A DNA stretch of 64,000 bases from an uncultured Litoreibacter sp. (lineage in GTDB: Bacteria > Pseudomonadota > Alphaproteobacteria > Rhodobacterales > Rhodobacteraceae), in assembly GCA_947504205.1 (NCBI GenBank), contig CANNGL010000001.1:1-64000 (forward strand), written 5' to 3'. A program made the translations under genes and the position numbers. The notes beneath the pieces are model-generated. The model saw only the letters and a program-made list of their open reading frames with translations, was not told where the DNA came from and made no database searches. The stretch's first letter is position 1, and each line of letters opens with the position of its first letter. This document shows, in pieces, positions 24,417 to 33,390 of this stretch.

Positions 24417-24450
24417 GGGGGGCGCTGCCCCCCGAGCCCCCCGGGATATT
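24417..24450. repeat. REP-like GC-rich hairpin element
   Basis: GGGGGGC (24417-24423), loop GCT, GCCCCCC (24427-24433) and the tail GAGCCCCCCGGGATATTTT. This wording (GGGGGCGCTGCCCCC followed by a C-run, GGGATATTT) is a dispersed intergenic element I know from many Rhodobacteraceae genomes. It lies just downstream of the minus-strand BMP-type ABC operon and may serve as its terminator or mRNA stabiliser. Confidence 0.6.
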
Positions 24451-24470
24451 TTGAACATGGGAAGGGGGGA

Positions 24471-25436
24471 TCAGCGTTCTTTGACGTAGGGCGCGCCACC
24501 CGCGCGGGGCGGAATGGCTTTGCCAACGAAACCTGCAAGGATGACCACGGTCAGGATGTAGGGCAGGCTTTCGGTGAAAGCGACGGGAACGCGGAACGTA
24601 CCGATATTGATCGTCTGGAAACGCGTAGCAACCGCTGCGAGAAACCCAAAGAGCAAGGTCGCGTAGAGCGCTGGCACGGGACGCCATTTGGCGAAGATCA
24701 GGGCGGCCAGCGCTATGAAACCGCGCCCGGCGCTCATGTCTTTTGTGAAACCAGCTTGCAGTGCCGTGGCCAGATAAGCGCCTGCAAGACCACAAAGCAC
24801 ACCGCAGATCAGAATGGCGGAATAGCGTAGCCAGATAACCGAGATGCCAGCGGTGTCGACCGCAGCCGGGTTCTCGCCGACAGCTCTCAGGCGCAGCCCG
24901 AAGCGTGTGCGAAACAAGATCCACCACGTCAGGGGAACGAAAAGGAACGCGACATAGGCAATGATTGTGTGGCCGGAAATGACCTCCGCGTAGAGGGGCC
25001 CCAGAACAGGAATACCCGACAAGGCGTCGGCGAAGGGCAGCGTGATTTCAGAAAAGCGTGCGGGGCCTTCCAATGTTGGTGTTCTACCGCCTTGTTTGAA
25101 CCAGTTCTGGGCGACCACTACGGTCAGCCCCGCAGCCAGAAAATTGATTGCCACGCCTGAGATTAGCTGGTTGCCTCGAAAGGTGATGGAGGCCAGCCCG
25201 TGAACGATCGACAGCGCCATCGAGGCGGCGATACCCGCCAGAAGGCCGATCCAAACCGAGCCCGAGACATAGGCGATGGCTGCAGAGGCAAAGGCTGCCG
25301 CGAGCATTTTCCCCTCCAGCCCGATGTCAAAGATACCGGCGCGCTCGGAATAGAGACCTGCCAGACAGGCAAGCAAGAGGGGCACTGCGAGGCGCACCGA
25401 GCTGTCGAGGATTTGCAGGATGGTCAGAAAATCCAT
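24471..25436 (-). CDS. BMP-type ABC permease, second subunit (NupQ-like)
   Basis: A 321-residue permease of the branched-chain-type superfamily (BPD_transp_2) found in nucleoside importers. It is strongly hydrophobic with about nine helices; SERAGIFDIGLEGKMLAAAF near the N-terminus and FGLRLRAVGENPAAVDTAGI in the middle are family blocks. It is the last gene of the importer operon, 5 bases after the first permease. Nucleosides or purine-like compounds are the usual cargo of this family; that is inference here. Confidence 0.92.
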   Translation of the reverse strand: MDFLTILQILDSSVRLAVPLLLACLAGLYSERAGIFDIGLEGKMLAAAFASAAIAYVSGSVWIGLLAGIAASMALSIVHGLASITFRGNQLISGVAINFLAAGLTVVVAQNWFKQGGRTPTLEGPARFSEITLPFADALSGIPVLGPLYAEVISGHTIIAYVAFLFVPLTWWILFRTRFGLRLRAVGENPAAVDTAGISVIWLRYSAILICGVLCGLAGAYLATALQAGFTKDMSAGRGFIALAALIFAKWRPVPALYATLLFGFLAAVATRFQTINIGTFRVPVAFTESLPYILTVVILAGFVGKAIPPRAGGAPYVKER

Positions 25437-25441
25437 GTCGC

Positions 25442-26557
25442 TTACTCCGCCGGTGTTGATGCAGCGCGCGCGCGGATGGCGCGGGCGAGGAAGAACCGCT
25501 CGAGCGGCATTCGGATCATGTTATCGAGTGCCCCTGTGAACAGAATGACCAGCGCCTGAATGACGGTGACCATTTCGCGCGGGATCGAGGTCCAGAGGCC
25601 AAGCTCGGCGCCACCTTGGTAGAGAAACCCGAAGAGAAGAGCGGCGATCAGGACACCAAGCGGATGCGAGCGGCCCATAAGGGCCACAGCGATGCCGATG
25701 AAGCCTGCGCCTTCGACCGAGTTCAGCACCAGCCGTTCTGCTTCGCCCATCACGTTATTGATCGCCATCAGACCCGCCAGAGCGCCGGAGATGATCATTG
25801 AGATCATGATCATCCGGGTTGGGGAAATGCCCGCATATTTCGCGGCGGGCTCGGAGTGTCCGAAGGCACGGATCTGATAGCCAAGCTTCATCTTCCAGAT
25901 CAGCGCCCAAAGACCGACACACGCGGCCAGTGCCACGAAGAGCGAGACGTTGACCGGGCTGCGCTTGAATAAATCCAAACCGAAGATTAGGAAAACGTCA
26001 TTCAGGCTGGGAAGATGTGTGGCCTCGGGAAATTTCGCGGTGGCTGGTTCCATAGCGCCTACGGGTTTGAGCACATCCACCAGCATGTAGTTCAGCAGGC
26101 CCGCCGCGATGAAGTTGAACATGATCGTGGTGATAACAATGTGGCTGCCGCGCTTGGCTTGCAGCCATGCCGGGATGGCGGCCCAGACTGCTCCGAACAG
26201 GCCGCCCATGATCATCGCTCCGATCAGGGCGAGGGTCCAATGGGGCCAAGGGATAAAGAGACAGGCTATCGCGACGCCCAAACCGCCGACCATGGCCTGG
26301 CCTTCGCCGCCGATGTTGAACATCGCGGCGTGAAAGGCGATGGCGACAGCCAATCCGGTAAAAATGAAATTCGTGGCGTAGTAGAGAGTGTAGCCCCAAC
26401 CGTAGCTGGATCCGACTGCCCCCTCGACCATGATCTTGATCGCTTCCCACGGGTCCTGACCCGAGGCGAGAACCATGAGGCCCGATAGCAGAAAGGCGAG
26501 GATCAGGCCGATTAAAGGGATCAGGACAATATCTGCCCATTTTGGCATGGTATCCAT
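25442..26557 (-). CDS. BMP-type ABC permease, first subunit (NupP-like)
   Basis: A 371-residue permease of the same family as its neighbour. AFHAAMFNIGGEGQAMVGGL and YQIRAFGHSEPAAKYAGIS are the corresponding blocks. About ten hydrophobic helices. The start codon overlaps the stop of the ATPase gene by one base (TAATG arrangement), so the two are translationally coupled. Confidence 0.92.
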   Translation of the reverse strand: MDTMPKWADIVLIPLIGLILAFLLSGLMVLASGQDPWEAIKIMVEGAVGSSYGWGYTLYYATNFIFTGLAVAIAFHAAMFNIGGEGQAMVGGLGVAIACLFIPWPHWTLALIGAMIMGGLFGAVWAAIPAWLQAKRGSHIVITTIMFNFIAAGLLNYMLVDVLKPVGAMEPATAKFPEATHLPSLNDVFLIFGLDLFKRSPVNVSLFVALAACVGLWALIWKMKLGYQIRAFGHSEPAAKYAGISPTRMIMISMIISGALAGLMAINNVMGEAERLVLNSVEGAGFIGIAVALMGRSHPLGVLIAALLFGFLYQGGAELGLWTSIPREMVTVIQALVILFTGALDNMIRMPLERFFLARAIRARAASTPAE

Positions 26558-28146
26558 TAATGCACCTCCCCATGGGCTTCGGCGAGATTGGCCTCGATTT
26601 CTTCTATGGAATGATCCTGGGCGGTGTCGGTGATCCCGGCCATCATCAGTCCAAGTTCCTTCTCATCTGTTTCGGACGGAAGGCGTTCGCCCATGATCTG
26701 GCCGTCAAATATCACAGCGATCCGGTCCGACAGCGACAGGATTTCATCGAGCTCGACCGATACCAGCAGGATCGCTTTGCCTGCGTCACGCAATTCGACA
26801 ATGCGTTGGTGGATAAATTCGATAGCTCCGATATCGACGCCGCGGGTGGGCTGGCCGACAAGTAGCAATTCGGGATTTCGTTCGATCTCGCGTGCCAATA
26901 CGATTTTTTGCTGATTGCCGCCGGAAAAGCTCTTTGCTTCCAGCATGCCGTTGGCAGGTCTTACATCGAAGCGTTCGATTTTGCCTTCCGTGTCGCGTTT
27001 GATCGCAGCGTTGTCCATCAGCAAGCCAGACTGGTAGTTGTCTTCATGGTGATAACCGAAGGCCACATTCTCCCAGGCTTTGAAATCCATGATCAGCCCT
27101 TCGCGCTGACGATCTTCGGGCACATGGGCGATCCCGCGTTCGCGGCGTGAGCGTCCGTCGGAATGTGCGCCCGTCAGATCAATCTCCTGACCTTTGATGC
27201 GCACCGATCCGGTCGCGGAGCGGATCCCGCCCAGAACCTCCAATATCTCTGATTGGCCGTTTCCGGCGACACCCGCGATTCCCAATATTTCACCGGCGCG
27301 AACGTTCAGAGAAATGCCTTTCACGCGCTCGACACCCTTTTCGTCGACCACTTGCAGGTTGTCGATCTCGACCACCGGGTCGCCGGGAGTGGCGGGTTTC
27401 TTGTCTACCCTTAGCAGCACCTTGCGACCGACCATCAACTCGGCCAGTTCTTCGGGCGAAGTTTCGGATGTTTTGACAGTCGCGGTCATCTCGCCGCGCC
27501 GCATCACCGATACCGTATCGGTCACTTCCATGATTTCGCGCAGTTTGTGGGTGATCAGGATAATGGTTTTGCCCTGCGCCTTGAGCCCTTCAAGAATGCG
27601 GAACAAGTGATCTGCTTCGGCGGGTGTCAGAACGCCCGTGGGCTCATCCAGGATCAGGATGTCGGCCTGCCGATAAAGGGCTTTCAGGATTTCCACCCGT
27701 TGCTGCATGCCAACGCCGATTTCTTCGATCAGCGCGTCCGGGTCGACGTTCAGTTCGTATTCTGCGGCCAGTTGGGTGAGCTCTTTGCGAGCCTTGCGTA
27801 GCGACGGGCCGAGCAGTGCGCCGTCTTCTGCACCGAGCACCACGTTTTCGAGCACAGAGAAGTTTTCGACCAGTTTGAAATGTTGAAACACCATGCCGAT
27901 GCCCGCAGCGATGGCGGCTTGGCTGTCTGGGATTTCTGTCTTGTTGCCACGGATGAAAACATCGCCCTTGTCGGCTTTGTAAAACCCGTAAAGGATTGAC
28001 ATCAATGTGGATTTTCCAGCGCCATTCTCACCGATGATCCCGTGGATCGTCCCGGGCATCACGCGAATGGATATATCTTTGTTGGCCTGAACGGGGCCAA
28101 ATGACTTGGAAATACCCTTGAGTTCAATTGCTGGCGCGTCGGTCAT
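26557..28146 (-). CDS. BMP-type ABC importer, double ATPase (NupO-like)
   Basis: A 529-residue ATPase with two ABC domains, as in sugar and nucleoside importers of the RbsA/NupO kind. Domain 1 has GENGAGKSTLMS (about residue 38), the LSGG-like segment replaced by IGVGMQQR, and LILDEPTGVLTP; domain 2 has GVAGNGQSE, FSGGNQQK and LLVGQPTRGVD, a degenerate second Walker pair normal for this family. It powers the two permeases downstream. The hairpin at 28170-28197 separates it from the binding-protein gene. Confidence 0.94.
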   Translation of the reverse strand: MTDAPAIELKGISKSFGPVQANKDISIRVMPGTIHGIIGENGAGKSTLMSILYGFYKADKGDVFIRGNKTEIPDSQAAIAAGIGMVFQHFKLVENFSVLENVVLGAEDGALLGPSLRKARKELTQLAAEYELNVDPDALIEEIGVGMQQRVEILKALYRQADILILDEPTGVLTPAEADHLFRILEGLKAQGKTIILITHKLREIMEVTDTVSVMRRGEMTATVKTSETSPEELAELMVGRKVLLRVDKKPATPGDPVVEIDNLQVVDEKGVERVKGISLNVRAGEILGIAGVAGNGQSEILEVLGGIRSATGSVRIKGQEIDLTGAHSDGRSRRERGIAHVPEDRQREGLIMDFKAWENVAFGYHHEDNYQSGLLMDNAAIKRDTEGKIERFDVRPANGMLEAKSFSGGNQQKIVLAREIERNPELLLVGQPTRGVDIGAIEFIHQRIVELRDAGKAILLVSVELDEILSLSDRIAVIFDGQIMGERLPSETDEKELGLMMAGITDTAQDHSIEEIEANLAEAHGEVH

Positions 28147-28169
28147 CCCACCCTCCGGTTAGCCAAAGA

Positions 28170-28197
28170 GGGCCGTGCCGATTGCTCAGCACGGCCC
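28170..28197 (-). other. Stem-loop between BMP binding-protein and ATPase genes
   Basis: GGGCCGTGC (28170-28178) and GCACGGCCC (28189-28197) form a perfect 9-bp stem with a 10-base loop. On the transcribed strand it is followed by TCTTTGG, not a T-run. As in the other two ABC operons of this window, the hairpin directly follows the binding-protein gene and probably lets that gene be expressed above the membrane components. Confidence 0.65.
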
Positions 28198-28217
28198 CGC
28201 TATTGCCAAAGCTGACT

Positions 28218-29213
28218 TTAGAAGCTCAGAGCCGGGCAGCTTTCGTCGGAGGTGTAGTCATGCACCGAGATTTCTCCGCCAACGATCTTTGCCTTGATGG
28301 CTTCGACCGTTGCTTCCATCTCGCCGGAAACCAGTGATGCATTGTTGTCGTCCATCGCGTAGCCGACGCCATCATTGGCCAGCCCCATGACGTTGAAGCC
28401 CGTTTCCAGACCAGGACCGTCTTTGAAGGCGTTATAGACAGCATTATCCACGCGCTTTGTCATGGACGTCAGGACCTTACCGGGATGCAGGTAGTTCTGG
28501 TTGCTATCAACACCGATAGACAGAATGCCTTCGTCTGCGGCTGTTTGCAGGACGCCCACGCCCGTGCCGCCGGCGGCAGCGTAAACAACATCAGCGCCTT
28601 GGCTGATCTGCGCACGTGTCAGCTCGCCACCTTTCACCGGGTCGTTCCACGCCGCAGGTGTCGTACCGGTCATGTTGGCGATGACTTTGGTATCCGGATT
28701 CGCCGCCTTTGCGCCTTGGGCATAGCCACAGGCAAACTTGCGGATCAGCGGGATATCCATGCCGCCGATGAAGCCGACAGTGTTGTTTTTGGAGGCTTGT
28801 GCCGCCATGTAGCCCACGAGGTAAGAGCCCTCGTGCTCGTTGAAGACAACCGAGCGGACATTCGGCGCATCAACGACCATATCGATGATGACAAAGGATG
28901 TGTCGGGGTAGTCGCCAGCAACTTCGCCCAGAGCGGTTGCGAAAGCGAAACCTGCCATCACGATCGGGTTGGATCCTGCTTCGGCGAAGCGGCGAAGCGC
29001 TTGTTCACGCTGCGCGTCAGATTGCAGCTCAATCTCGCGAAAGCTCTCGCCGGTTTCTTCGGCCCAACGTGTTGCGCCGTTAAAGGCAGCTTCGTTGAAT
29101 GATTTGTCGAACTTGCCGCCAAGATCAAAGATGATTGCAGGCTCGGCCAATGCTGCACCAGCGCTAAGCGCGATACCGGCAGCGGCGCCGAGGAATTTCT
29201 GCATAAGTGTCAT
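28218..29213 (-). CDS. BMP-family ABC substrate-binding protein
   Basis: A 331-residue binding lipoprotein-like protein from ATG 29213, preceded by GGGAGAG at proper spacing. Signal peptide MTLMQKFLGAAAGIALSAG then AALAEP, with no lipobox Cys, so a soluble periplasmic protein. Family blocks are GGKFDKSFNEAAFNGA, IVMAGFAFATALGEVA, FNEHEGSYLVGYMAA, GFIGGMDIPLIRKFACGY and ADVVYAAAGGTGVGVLQTA. BMP/Med-type proteins bind nucleosides or purine-related compounds. It is the first gene of the importer operon. Confidence 0.93.
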   Translation of the reverse strand: MTLMQKFLGAAAGIALSAGAALAEPAIIFDLGGKFDKSFNEAAFNGATRWAEETGESFREIELQSDAQREQALRRFAEAGSNPIVMAGFAFATALGEVAGDYPDTSFVIIDMVVDAPNVRSVVFNEHEGSYLVGYMAAQASKNNTVGFIGGMDIPLIRKFACGYAQGAKAANPDTKVIANMTGTTPAAWNDPVKGGELTRAQISQGADVVYAAAGGTGVGVLQTAADEGILSIGVDSNQNYLHPGKVLTSMTKRVDNAVYNAFKDGPGLETGFNVMGLANDGVGYAMDDNNASLVSGEMEATVEAIKAKIVGGEISVHDYTSDESCPALSF

Positions 29214-29298
29214 GGATGTCTCTCCCAGATGTTTTTGTTTATACGGGGGACCGTCCCCCCCGTTTGAGCAGAGATCTCTCTCAGTGAAGATCATCGCC

Positions 29299-29329
29299 TA
29301 TTAAGGGCGGCTTGGGGGCAGGGGGTCAA
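29299..29329 (-). promoter_or_regulatory. Possible promoter of the BMP-type importer operon
   Basis: On the minus strand TTGACC (29329-29324) is followed after 18-19 bases by CTTAATA (29305-29299). In the 5' leader ACGGGGG/CCCCCGT (29243-29249 and 29257-29263) forms a short stem-loop. I see no purine-riboswitch core. The match is moderate. Confidence 0.35.
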
Positions 29330-29390
29330 CCGATTCTTGCTATTTTTCCGTGGGATGGGTCGTCCAAACGGGGGCTGACGCAGCGGAATG

Positions 29391-29813
29391 CTAGGTTTCC
29401 GGTCCAAGTGTGCGGCTTAGGGTCAGCGCGTCAACGGCACCGCCTTCCGGGGTTCGGTAATAGTCTTTGCGGCGTCCGGTTTCGACAAAACCCATTTGCT
29501 CATAGAGCGCGCGCGCAGGTTTGTTGCGTTGCCCTACCTCGAGAAAGGCGGTTGCAGCACCGCGTTTCACAGCTTCGTCGAGGAATTGTTTCACCAGGGC
29601 GATGCCGATCCCGGATCTTTGTCGGTTTGGGTGCACCGCGACGGTTAGAAGCTCCGCCTCATCCGCGATCACCCTACCGATCAGAAAACCAAACTCATGG
29701 GGCAGAAGGAAGACGCCCGGACCGGCCAGAATGGAGTCAAACTCTGCTTCAGACCATGCGCGTGGTGTCGTGAAGCACAACTCATGAATTGCAGCCAGTA
29801 AAACAGGGGTCAT
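29391..29813 (-). CDS. rimI: Ribosomal-protein-alanine N-acetyltransferase RimI-like
   Basis: A 140-residue GNAT enzyme. The acetyl-CoA motif VHPNRQRSGIGIALVKQFLD (about residues 77-96) and the following LEVGQRNKPARALYEQMGF (with the RimI-typical N-x-x-A-x-x-L-Y pattern) identify RimI, which acetylates the N-terminus of ribosomal protein bS18 and probably others. It overlaps tsaB by 4 bases, a pairing conserved in many bacteria. The gap of 177 bases after it holds the BMP operon promoter. Confidence 0.9.
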   Translation of the reverse strand: MTPVLLAAIHELCFTTPRAWSEAEFDSILAGPGVFLLPHEFGFLIGRVIADEAELLTVAVHPNRQRSGIGIALVKQFLDEAVKRGAATAFLEVGQRNKPARALYEQMGFVETGRRKDYYRTPEGGAVDALTLSRTLGPET

Positions 29814-30511
29814 GACAGGATCTTCGGGCCGGGATCTTTGGAGGGGGCCGCGTCTGCAGGTCGCACATAAAGCGGTGCAGGTCTGGCGAAATTGGCCTCG
29901 TTCGCATCACGGTAGCGAATATCGGCGATCCGGGCCAAGTGTGCTGCGATCCTCGACGGTTCTGCATCTTCGGATGTGGCACCAAATGGGCGGGCGATAT
30001 CCTCTGCGCGGAAACCGCGGACCTTCATGTTGGCTGGCAATTCCAACCGCGCAGGTGGGGCGAGGGGATCGATCATCAGTGGCGGGCTCTGAGGTTCCCC
30101 ATAGCGGTAGTGTTGAACGTAGGCCTGACCACGTGGCGCCGGGAGACTCAGGATTTGTGCGGGCTGTGCCAGCGGTCCATCCCAGTCCAACAAAGCATTG
30201 AACATGGATACGCCAATTGCCGGGATGCCGAGTGCCAAGGCCAGGCCGCGTGCGGTTGAGACGGAAATGCGAATGCCTGTGAAGTTTCCAGGCCCGATCC
30301 CCACGGCGATCAAGTCGAGATCTTCCCAAGTGCCGCCTGCTTCGGACAGTCTTGCTTCGAGAAATGGCACCAGAGCCTCTGCCTGTCCGCGCGCCAGATC
30401 AACTTCGTGCTCAGACAGAACCACATCTGACATGACGGCTGCCGACAGGTGCGGTCCGCTGGTGTCAAACGCAAGAATATTTGGGTCGAAGCCGCCCTTG
30501 GATTGCATCAT
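29810..30511 (-). CDS. tsaB: tRNA threonylcarbamoyladenosine biosynthesis protein TsaB
   Basis: A 233-residue protein from ATG 30511 (a second ATG follows directly). It is the YeaZ/TsaB subunit that works with TsaD and TsaE to make t6A37 on ANN-decoding tRNAs. ILAFDTSGPHLSAAV at the N-terminus, LVPFLEARLSEAGG and VGIGPGNFTGIRISVSTARG are the ASKHA-fold hallmarks. An open frame continues 35 codons further upstream, but those residues (basic, low complexity) do not belong to the family. It is coupled to rimI by a 4-base overlap. Confidence 0.93.
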   Translation of the reverse strand: MMQSKGGFDPNILAFDTSGPHLSAAVMSDVVLSEHEVDLARGQAEALVPFLEARLSEAGGTWEDLDLIAVGIGPGNFTGIRISVSTARGLALALGIPAIGVSMFNALLDWDGPLAQPAQILSLPAPRGQAYVQHYRYGEPQSPPLMIDPLAPPARLELPANMKVRGFRAEDIARPFGATSEDAEPSRIAAHLARIADIRYRDANEANFARPAPLYVRPADAAPSKDPGPKILS

Positions 30512-30566
30512 GCCGCTCGCTTTAGGGGAGAGGAACGGCAAGCTCAACCAAACAGATGCTGTTCTG

Positions 30567-30989
30567 TCAGCCGTGGCTGGATTTCTCTTGCAGGGCCGCG
30601 CGCGAGCTTGCGTCAATTTTTGTCAGATCGTCGTCGAGATGTAGCCAAGGCAGACGAGATCCGGTGTGGGCATGCAGCTTGGGACCAAGCTCTGCCGCCT
30701 GATCGAGCAACCCGATCGGGATATAGATCTGATCTGGCAGGTAGTCATATTGCGCCGCGAGAGGAGAGCCGCAATCCTTGCAAAACCAGCGCTCCGCACC
30801 CTCAGCGTGAGACACCGGACGGCCTTGATCGGGGGTCATATGCACCTCGTCCCGGGCGAATACTGCAAAGGCAGAAACAGGCGCGCCGGAGACACGCCTG
30901 CAATCATTACAGTGACAATATGCAACCGTTTGTGGTGTTGCCTTGGCGCGGATTTGGACCGCGCGGCAATAGCAACTGCCCGTAATCAC
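30567..30989 (-). CDS. GFA-type zinc protein (Gfa/CENP-V family)
   Basis: A 140-residue protein with the zinc-binding pattern of the glutathione-dependent formaldehyde-activating family: GSCYCRAVQ (about residues 4-12), YCHCNDCRR (24-32) and WFCKDCGSP (68-76). Some members help formaldehyde react with glutathione, but most are uncharacterised, so the function is open. It lies 55 bases downstream of a NifU-like gene and before tsaB on the same strand. Confidence 0.88.
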   Translation of the reverse strand: MITGSCYCRAVQIRAKATPQTVAYCHCNDCRRVSGAPVSAFAVFARDEVHMTPDQGRPVSHAEGAERWFCKDCGSPLAAQYDYLPDQIYIPIGLLDQAAELGPKLHAHTGSRLPWLHLDDDLTKIDASSRAALQEKSSHG

Positions 30990-30992
30990 TTT

Positions 30993-31553
30993 CTAGGCCG
31001 CGACAGGGCGCACTTCGACCACTTCGGGAATGTAGTGGCGCAGGAGGTTTTCGATGCCCATCTTTAACGTCAGTGTGGATGACGGGCACCCTGCGCACGC
31101 GCCTTGCATGTGCAGATAGACAACGCCGCGGTCAAACCCGTGGAAGGTGATGTCGCCGCCATCCTGAGCAACCGCCGGGCGCACGCGTGTATCCAGAAGC
31201 TCTTTGATTTGCCCAACGATTTCAGCGTCTTCTCCGGTATGCTCCGCGTGACCAGAGGCGGCTTGCTCACCCTCGATCACGGGTTGGCCGGATTGATAAT
31301 GCTCCATCACCGCGCCGAGGATTGCCGGTTTGATGTGATCCCATTCTGTCGCATCGGCCTTGGTCACCGTTACGAAGTCATTGCCGAAGAAGACGGCTTC
31401 AACGCCATCGACCGCAAAAATACGCTTCGCGAGGGGCGACTTTTCCGCCGTATCGGAAGACGGGAAGTCTGCTGTACCCATTTCTAGAACCGTTTGGCCG
31501 GGGAGAAACTTCAAGGTCGCCGGATTCGGAGTGGATTCTGTTTGGATGAACAT
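30993..31553 (-). CDS. NifU-like Fe-S cluster scaffold (Nfu type)
   Basis: A 186-residue protein with an N-terminal Nfu_N domain (MFIQTESTPNPATLKFLPG) and a C-terminal NifU domain whose CxxC is GACAGCPSS at about residue 151. Such proteins carry and deliver Fe-S clusters to target enzymes. The domain order is that of alphaproteobacterial and mitochondrial NFU1. It ends 3 bases from the GFA-type gene, so they are probably one unit, with a universal stress protein upstream. Confidence 0.94.
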   Translation of the reverse strand: MFIQTESTPNPATLKFLPGQTVLEMGTADFPSSDTAEKSPLAKRIFAVDGVEAVFFGNDFVTVTKADATEWDHIKPAILGAVMEHYQSGQPVIEGEQAASGHAEHTGEDAEIVGQIKELLDTRVRPAVAQDGGDITFHGFDRGVVYLHMQGACAGCPSSTLTLKMGIENLLRHYIPEVVEVRPVAA

Positions 31554-31638
31554 AAGTCGACCTTTCTGATCAGGATTGCCTTAATATGGCAATGTGCGGC
31601 CGGAACGTCAATGATTTAGAATAATTCTAAAGCAGAAA

Positions 31639-32112
31639 TCAGTCGTCACCCCGCCCGATGCTGACGGCCTCTAGCTGTTCCTTGGTCATATCACCCGGAA
31701 CAATGGTGATCGGCATCGGCAGGGAGCCTGCGTTGCGGGTCAATTGCGTCACAAGGGGGCCGGGGCCGCCTGTTCCGGTGCCAGCGCCCAGGACCAGTAC
31801 GCCAACCTCCGGATCGTCACGGACCTGTTCCAGAATTTCTGGAACCGGCTCGCCCTCGCGGATTACCAATTCGGGGTCAATGTTCTGTTTGTCACGCATC
31901 CATTTGGCGAAGACTTCGAAATGCGCCTCGATCCGTTCGCGGGCCTCCTGACGCATGATGTCGCCGACACCGATCCAGTGGTTAAATTCTTCTGGCGGGA
32001 TGACGGCCAAGACTTCAACACCGCCACCGGTATTGGACGCGCGCATTGCGGCAAATCTCATCGCGTTGAGGCATTCCTTGCTATCATCTAGCACAACCAT
32101 GAATTTGCGCAT
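31639..32112 (-). CDS. Universal stress protein (UspA family)
   Basis: A 157-residue USP from ATG 32112, preceded by GGGAGA. It has MRKFMVVLDDSKECLNAMRFA, and the ATP-binding pattern GxxG-x9-G-[ST] appears as VLGAGTGTGGPGPLV in altered form. Such small proteins bind ATP and act in stress survival. An in-frame extension upstream (34 codons) is less likely than the ATG with a good ribosome-binding site. It neighbours the NifU-like gene. Confidence 0.9.
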   Translation of the reverse strand: MRKFMVVLDDSKECLNAMRFAAMRASNTGGGVEVLAVIPPEEFNHWIGVGDIMRQEARERIEAHFEVFAKWMRDKQNIDPELVIREGEPVPEILEQVRDDPEVGVLVLGAGTGTGGPGPLVTQLTRNAGSLPMPITIVPGDMTKEQLEAVSIGRGDD

Positions 32113-32226
32113 CGCTTGTCTCCCGCGTGTCAGGTCTGTCGCGTGAACAGTCTTTCGCGGCCACTCTTGCCGAAAAATGCGGGTGGTGCCAGAGACAATG
32201 CGCTTGAGCGTCAAAACGTGCTGGTG

Positions 32227-33357
32227 TCAGGTCCCGGTATCATCCGCACGTGACCTCAGAGGGATGCGCCCGAATAGTCGATCAAACCAGAGGGGTTTCG
32301 CACGGGGTCGGACCGAGGAATGCAGTCGCTCGCTTGGGTCCTGACCGATGATGCGCTTGCGGCGCAGGCGAAACAGCTTTCCCCAGCCACGGTTCATTCC
32401 CACCGATGGAGCATCGGCATCACATGGAAAATGCGCCTTCCAATTCATTGGCAAAGGCAGACCGCAGCGTTCTGCTTGCTCCAGCATCCAGACCAAGGAC
32501 AAATTGGCAAGGGGGCGGGCCGCCTCGAAGCCTAGCAAGTGGCCGCCCACATCGCCATGACTGCCGCGGAACCAGACTTGCTCAAGCGTTCCGGAATACC
32601 CGTCTTTGCTCTGCCAGAGAACCGGCTCAAACGCGCGGCGCGTCTCGTCATGGGCCAAGGCGTGATACCCATGGCGTACGGTGCAACCCAGCGAGTGGTC
32701 GTGAAATTGGTGCTCGATCGGTGAGAAACGCCAAAGCCCGGGGGCGCGAAAGCCAAGTGCGCGTACCGTATCCCAAGCGCCGATCATCTCGATATCGATG
32801 GTTTCATGGCAATGAGCTTGGCGAAATGTCTCTGCCACAGGGCTATCGGGGTCGCGGCGATAATGGCGGTAGGCTTCGCGAACATAGCGCTCGCTTGCGC
32901 TGCTGGCTTTCAGAAGGCCGACGCGATCAATGACGCCCGCCAGAGAACGGACCGCATAGGCACCGCGCGAATATCCAAAGAGAAAGATCTTGTCCCCGGG
33001 GCGATACCTCGAGGCAATCACCCCATAGGCCCTGCGGATCTGCCGGTTGATCCCGACACCCGCCATAACGTCAATCGCCCTGCGAAACCCTTGCCACTGA
33101 ATCCCGGCTTCATAGTGGAGTGAAATCGGGTGTTTGCGGGCTTCCTGCTGCATCAGCCGGAAGGTTTTCCCGGCGTGTGTTTCCAACCCTTCTTCCAGAG
33201 ACGACATTGTCCCGTCGAGGATGACGACGTGGGTGACCGGACCGCGCACACGGCGCGAGGGCAGGGAGCTTGGCGCAGGGCCAAATCCGGCAAGTTGGCG
33301 CAGTCGGGAACTCATCGAGCCGACATATCCCGCGAGGCTTGCGAGGCGGTTACTCAT
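32227..33357 (-). CDS. DUF2235 alpha/beta hydrolase-like protein
   Basis: A 376-residue protein from ATG 33357 (a GTG at 33384 is also in frame). VTHVVILDGTMSSLEEG marks the start of the DUF2235 domain, the nucleophile lies in LFGYSRGAYAVRSLAGVI (GxSxG-like), and HGDVGGHLL completes the usual pattern. Relatives include Tle-type phospholipase effectors of type VI secretion, but no VgrG, immunity or T6SS gene is near, and there is no signal peptide. A housekeeping lipase or esterase role is therefore as likely. It is transcribed apart from the USP gene by about 110 bases. Confidence 0.87.
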   Translation of the reverse strand: MSNRLASLAGYVGSMSSRLRQLAGFGPAPSSLPSRRVRGPVTHVVILDGTMSSLEEGLETHAGKTFRLMQQEARKHPISLHYEAGIQWQGFRRAIDVMAGVGINRQIRRAYGVIASRYRPGDKIFLFGYSRGAYAVRSLAGVIDRVGLLKASSASERYVREAYRHYRRDPDSPVAETFRQAHCHETIDIEMIGAWDTVRALGFRAPGLWRFSPIEHQFHDHSLGCTVRHGYHALAHDETRRAFEPVLWQSKDGYSGTLEQVWFRGSHGDVGGHLLGFEAARPLANLSLVWMLEQAERCGLPLPMNWKAHFPCDADAPSVGMNRGWGKLFRLRRKRIIGQDPSERLHSSVRPRAKPLWFDRLFGRIPLRSRADDTGT

Positions 33358-33390
33358 GCGCACGTTGCCCTTTCGTTCGTCCACGCCCCC

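Noticed and set aside
29214-29390. Possible purine riboswitch before the BMP-type importer
   Set aside because: The conserved junction and loop sequences of the purine aptamer are not present; only a short GC stem is seen.
32227-33357. Type VI secretion lipase effector
   Set aside because: DUF2235 proteins can be effectors, but no VgrG, PAAR, adaptor or immunity gene is nearby, so this cannot be supported.
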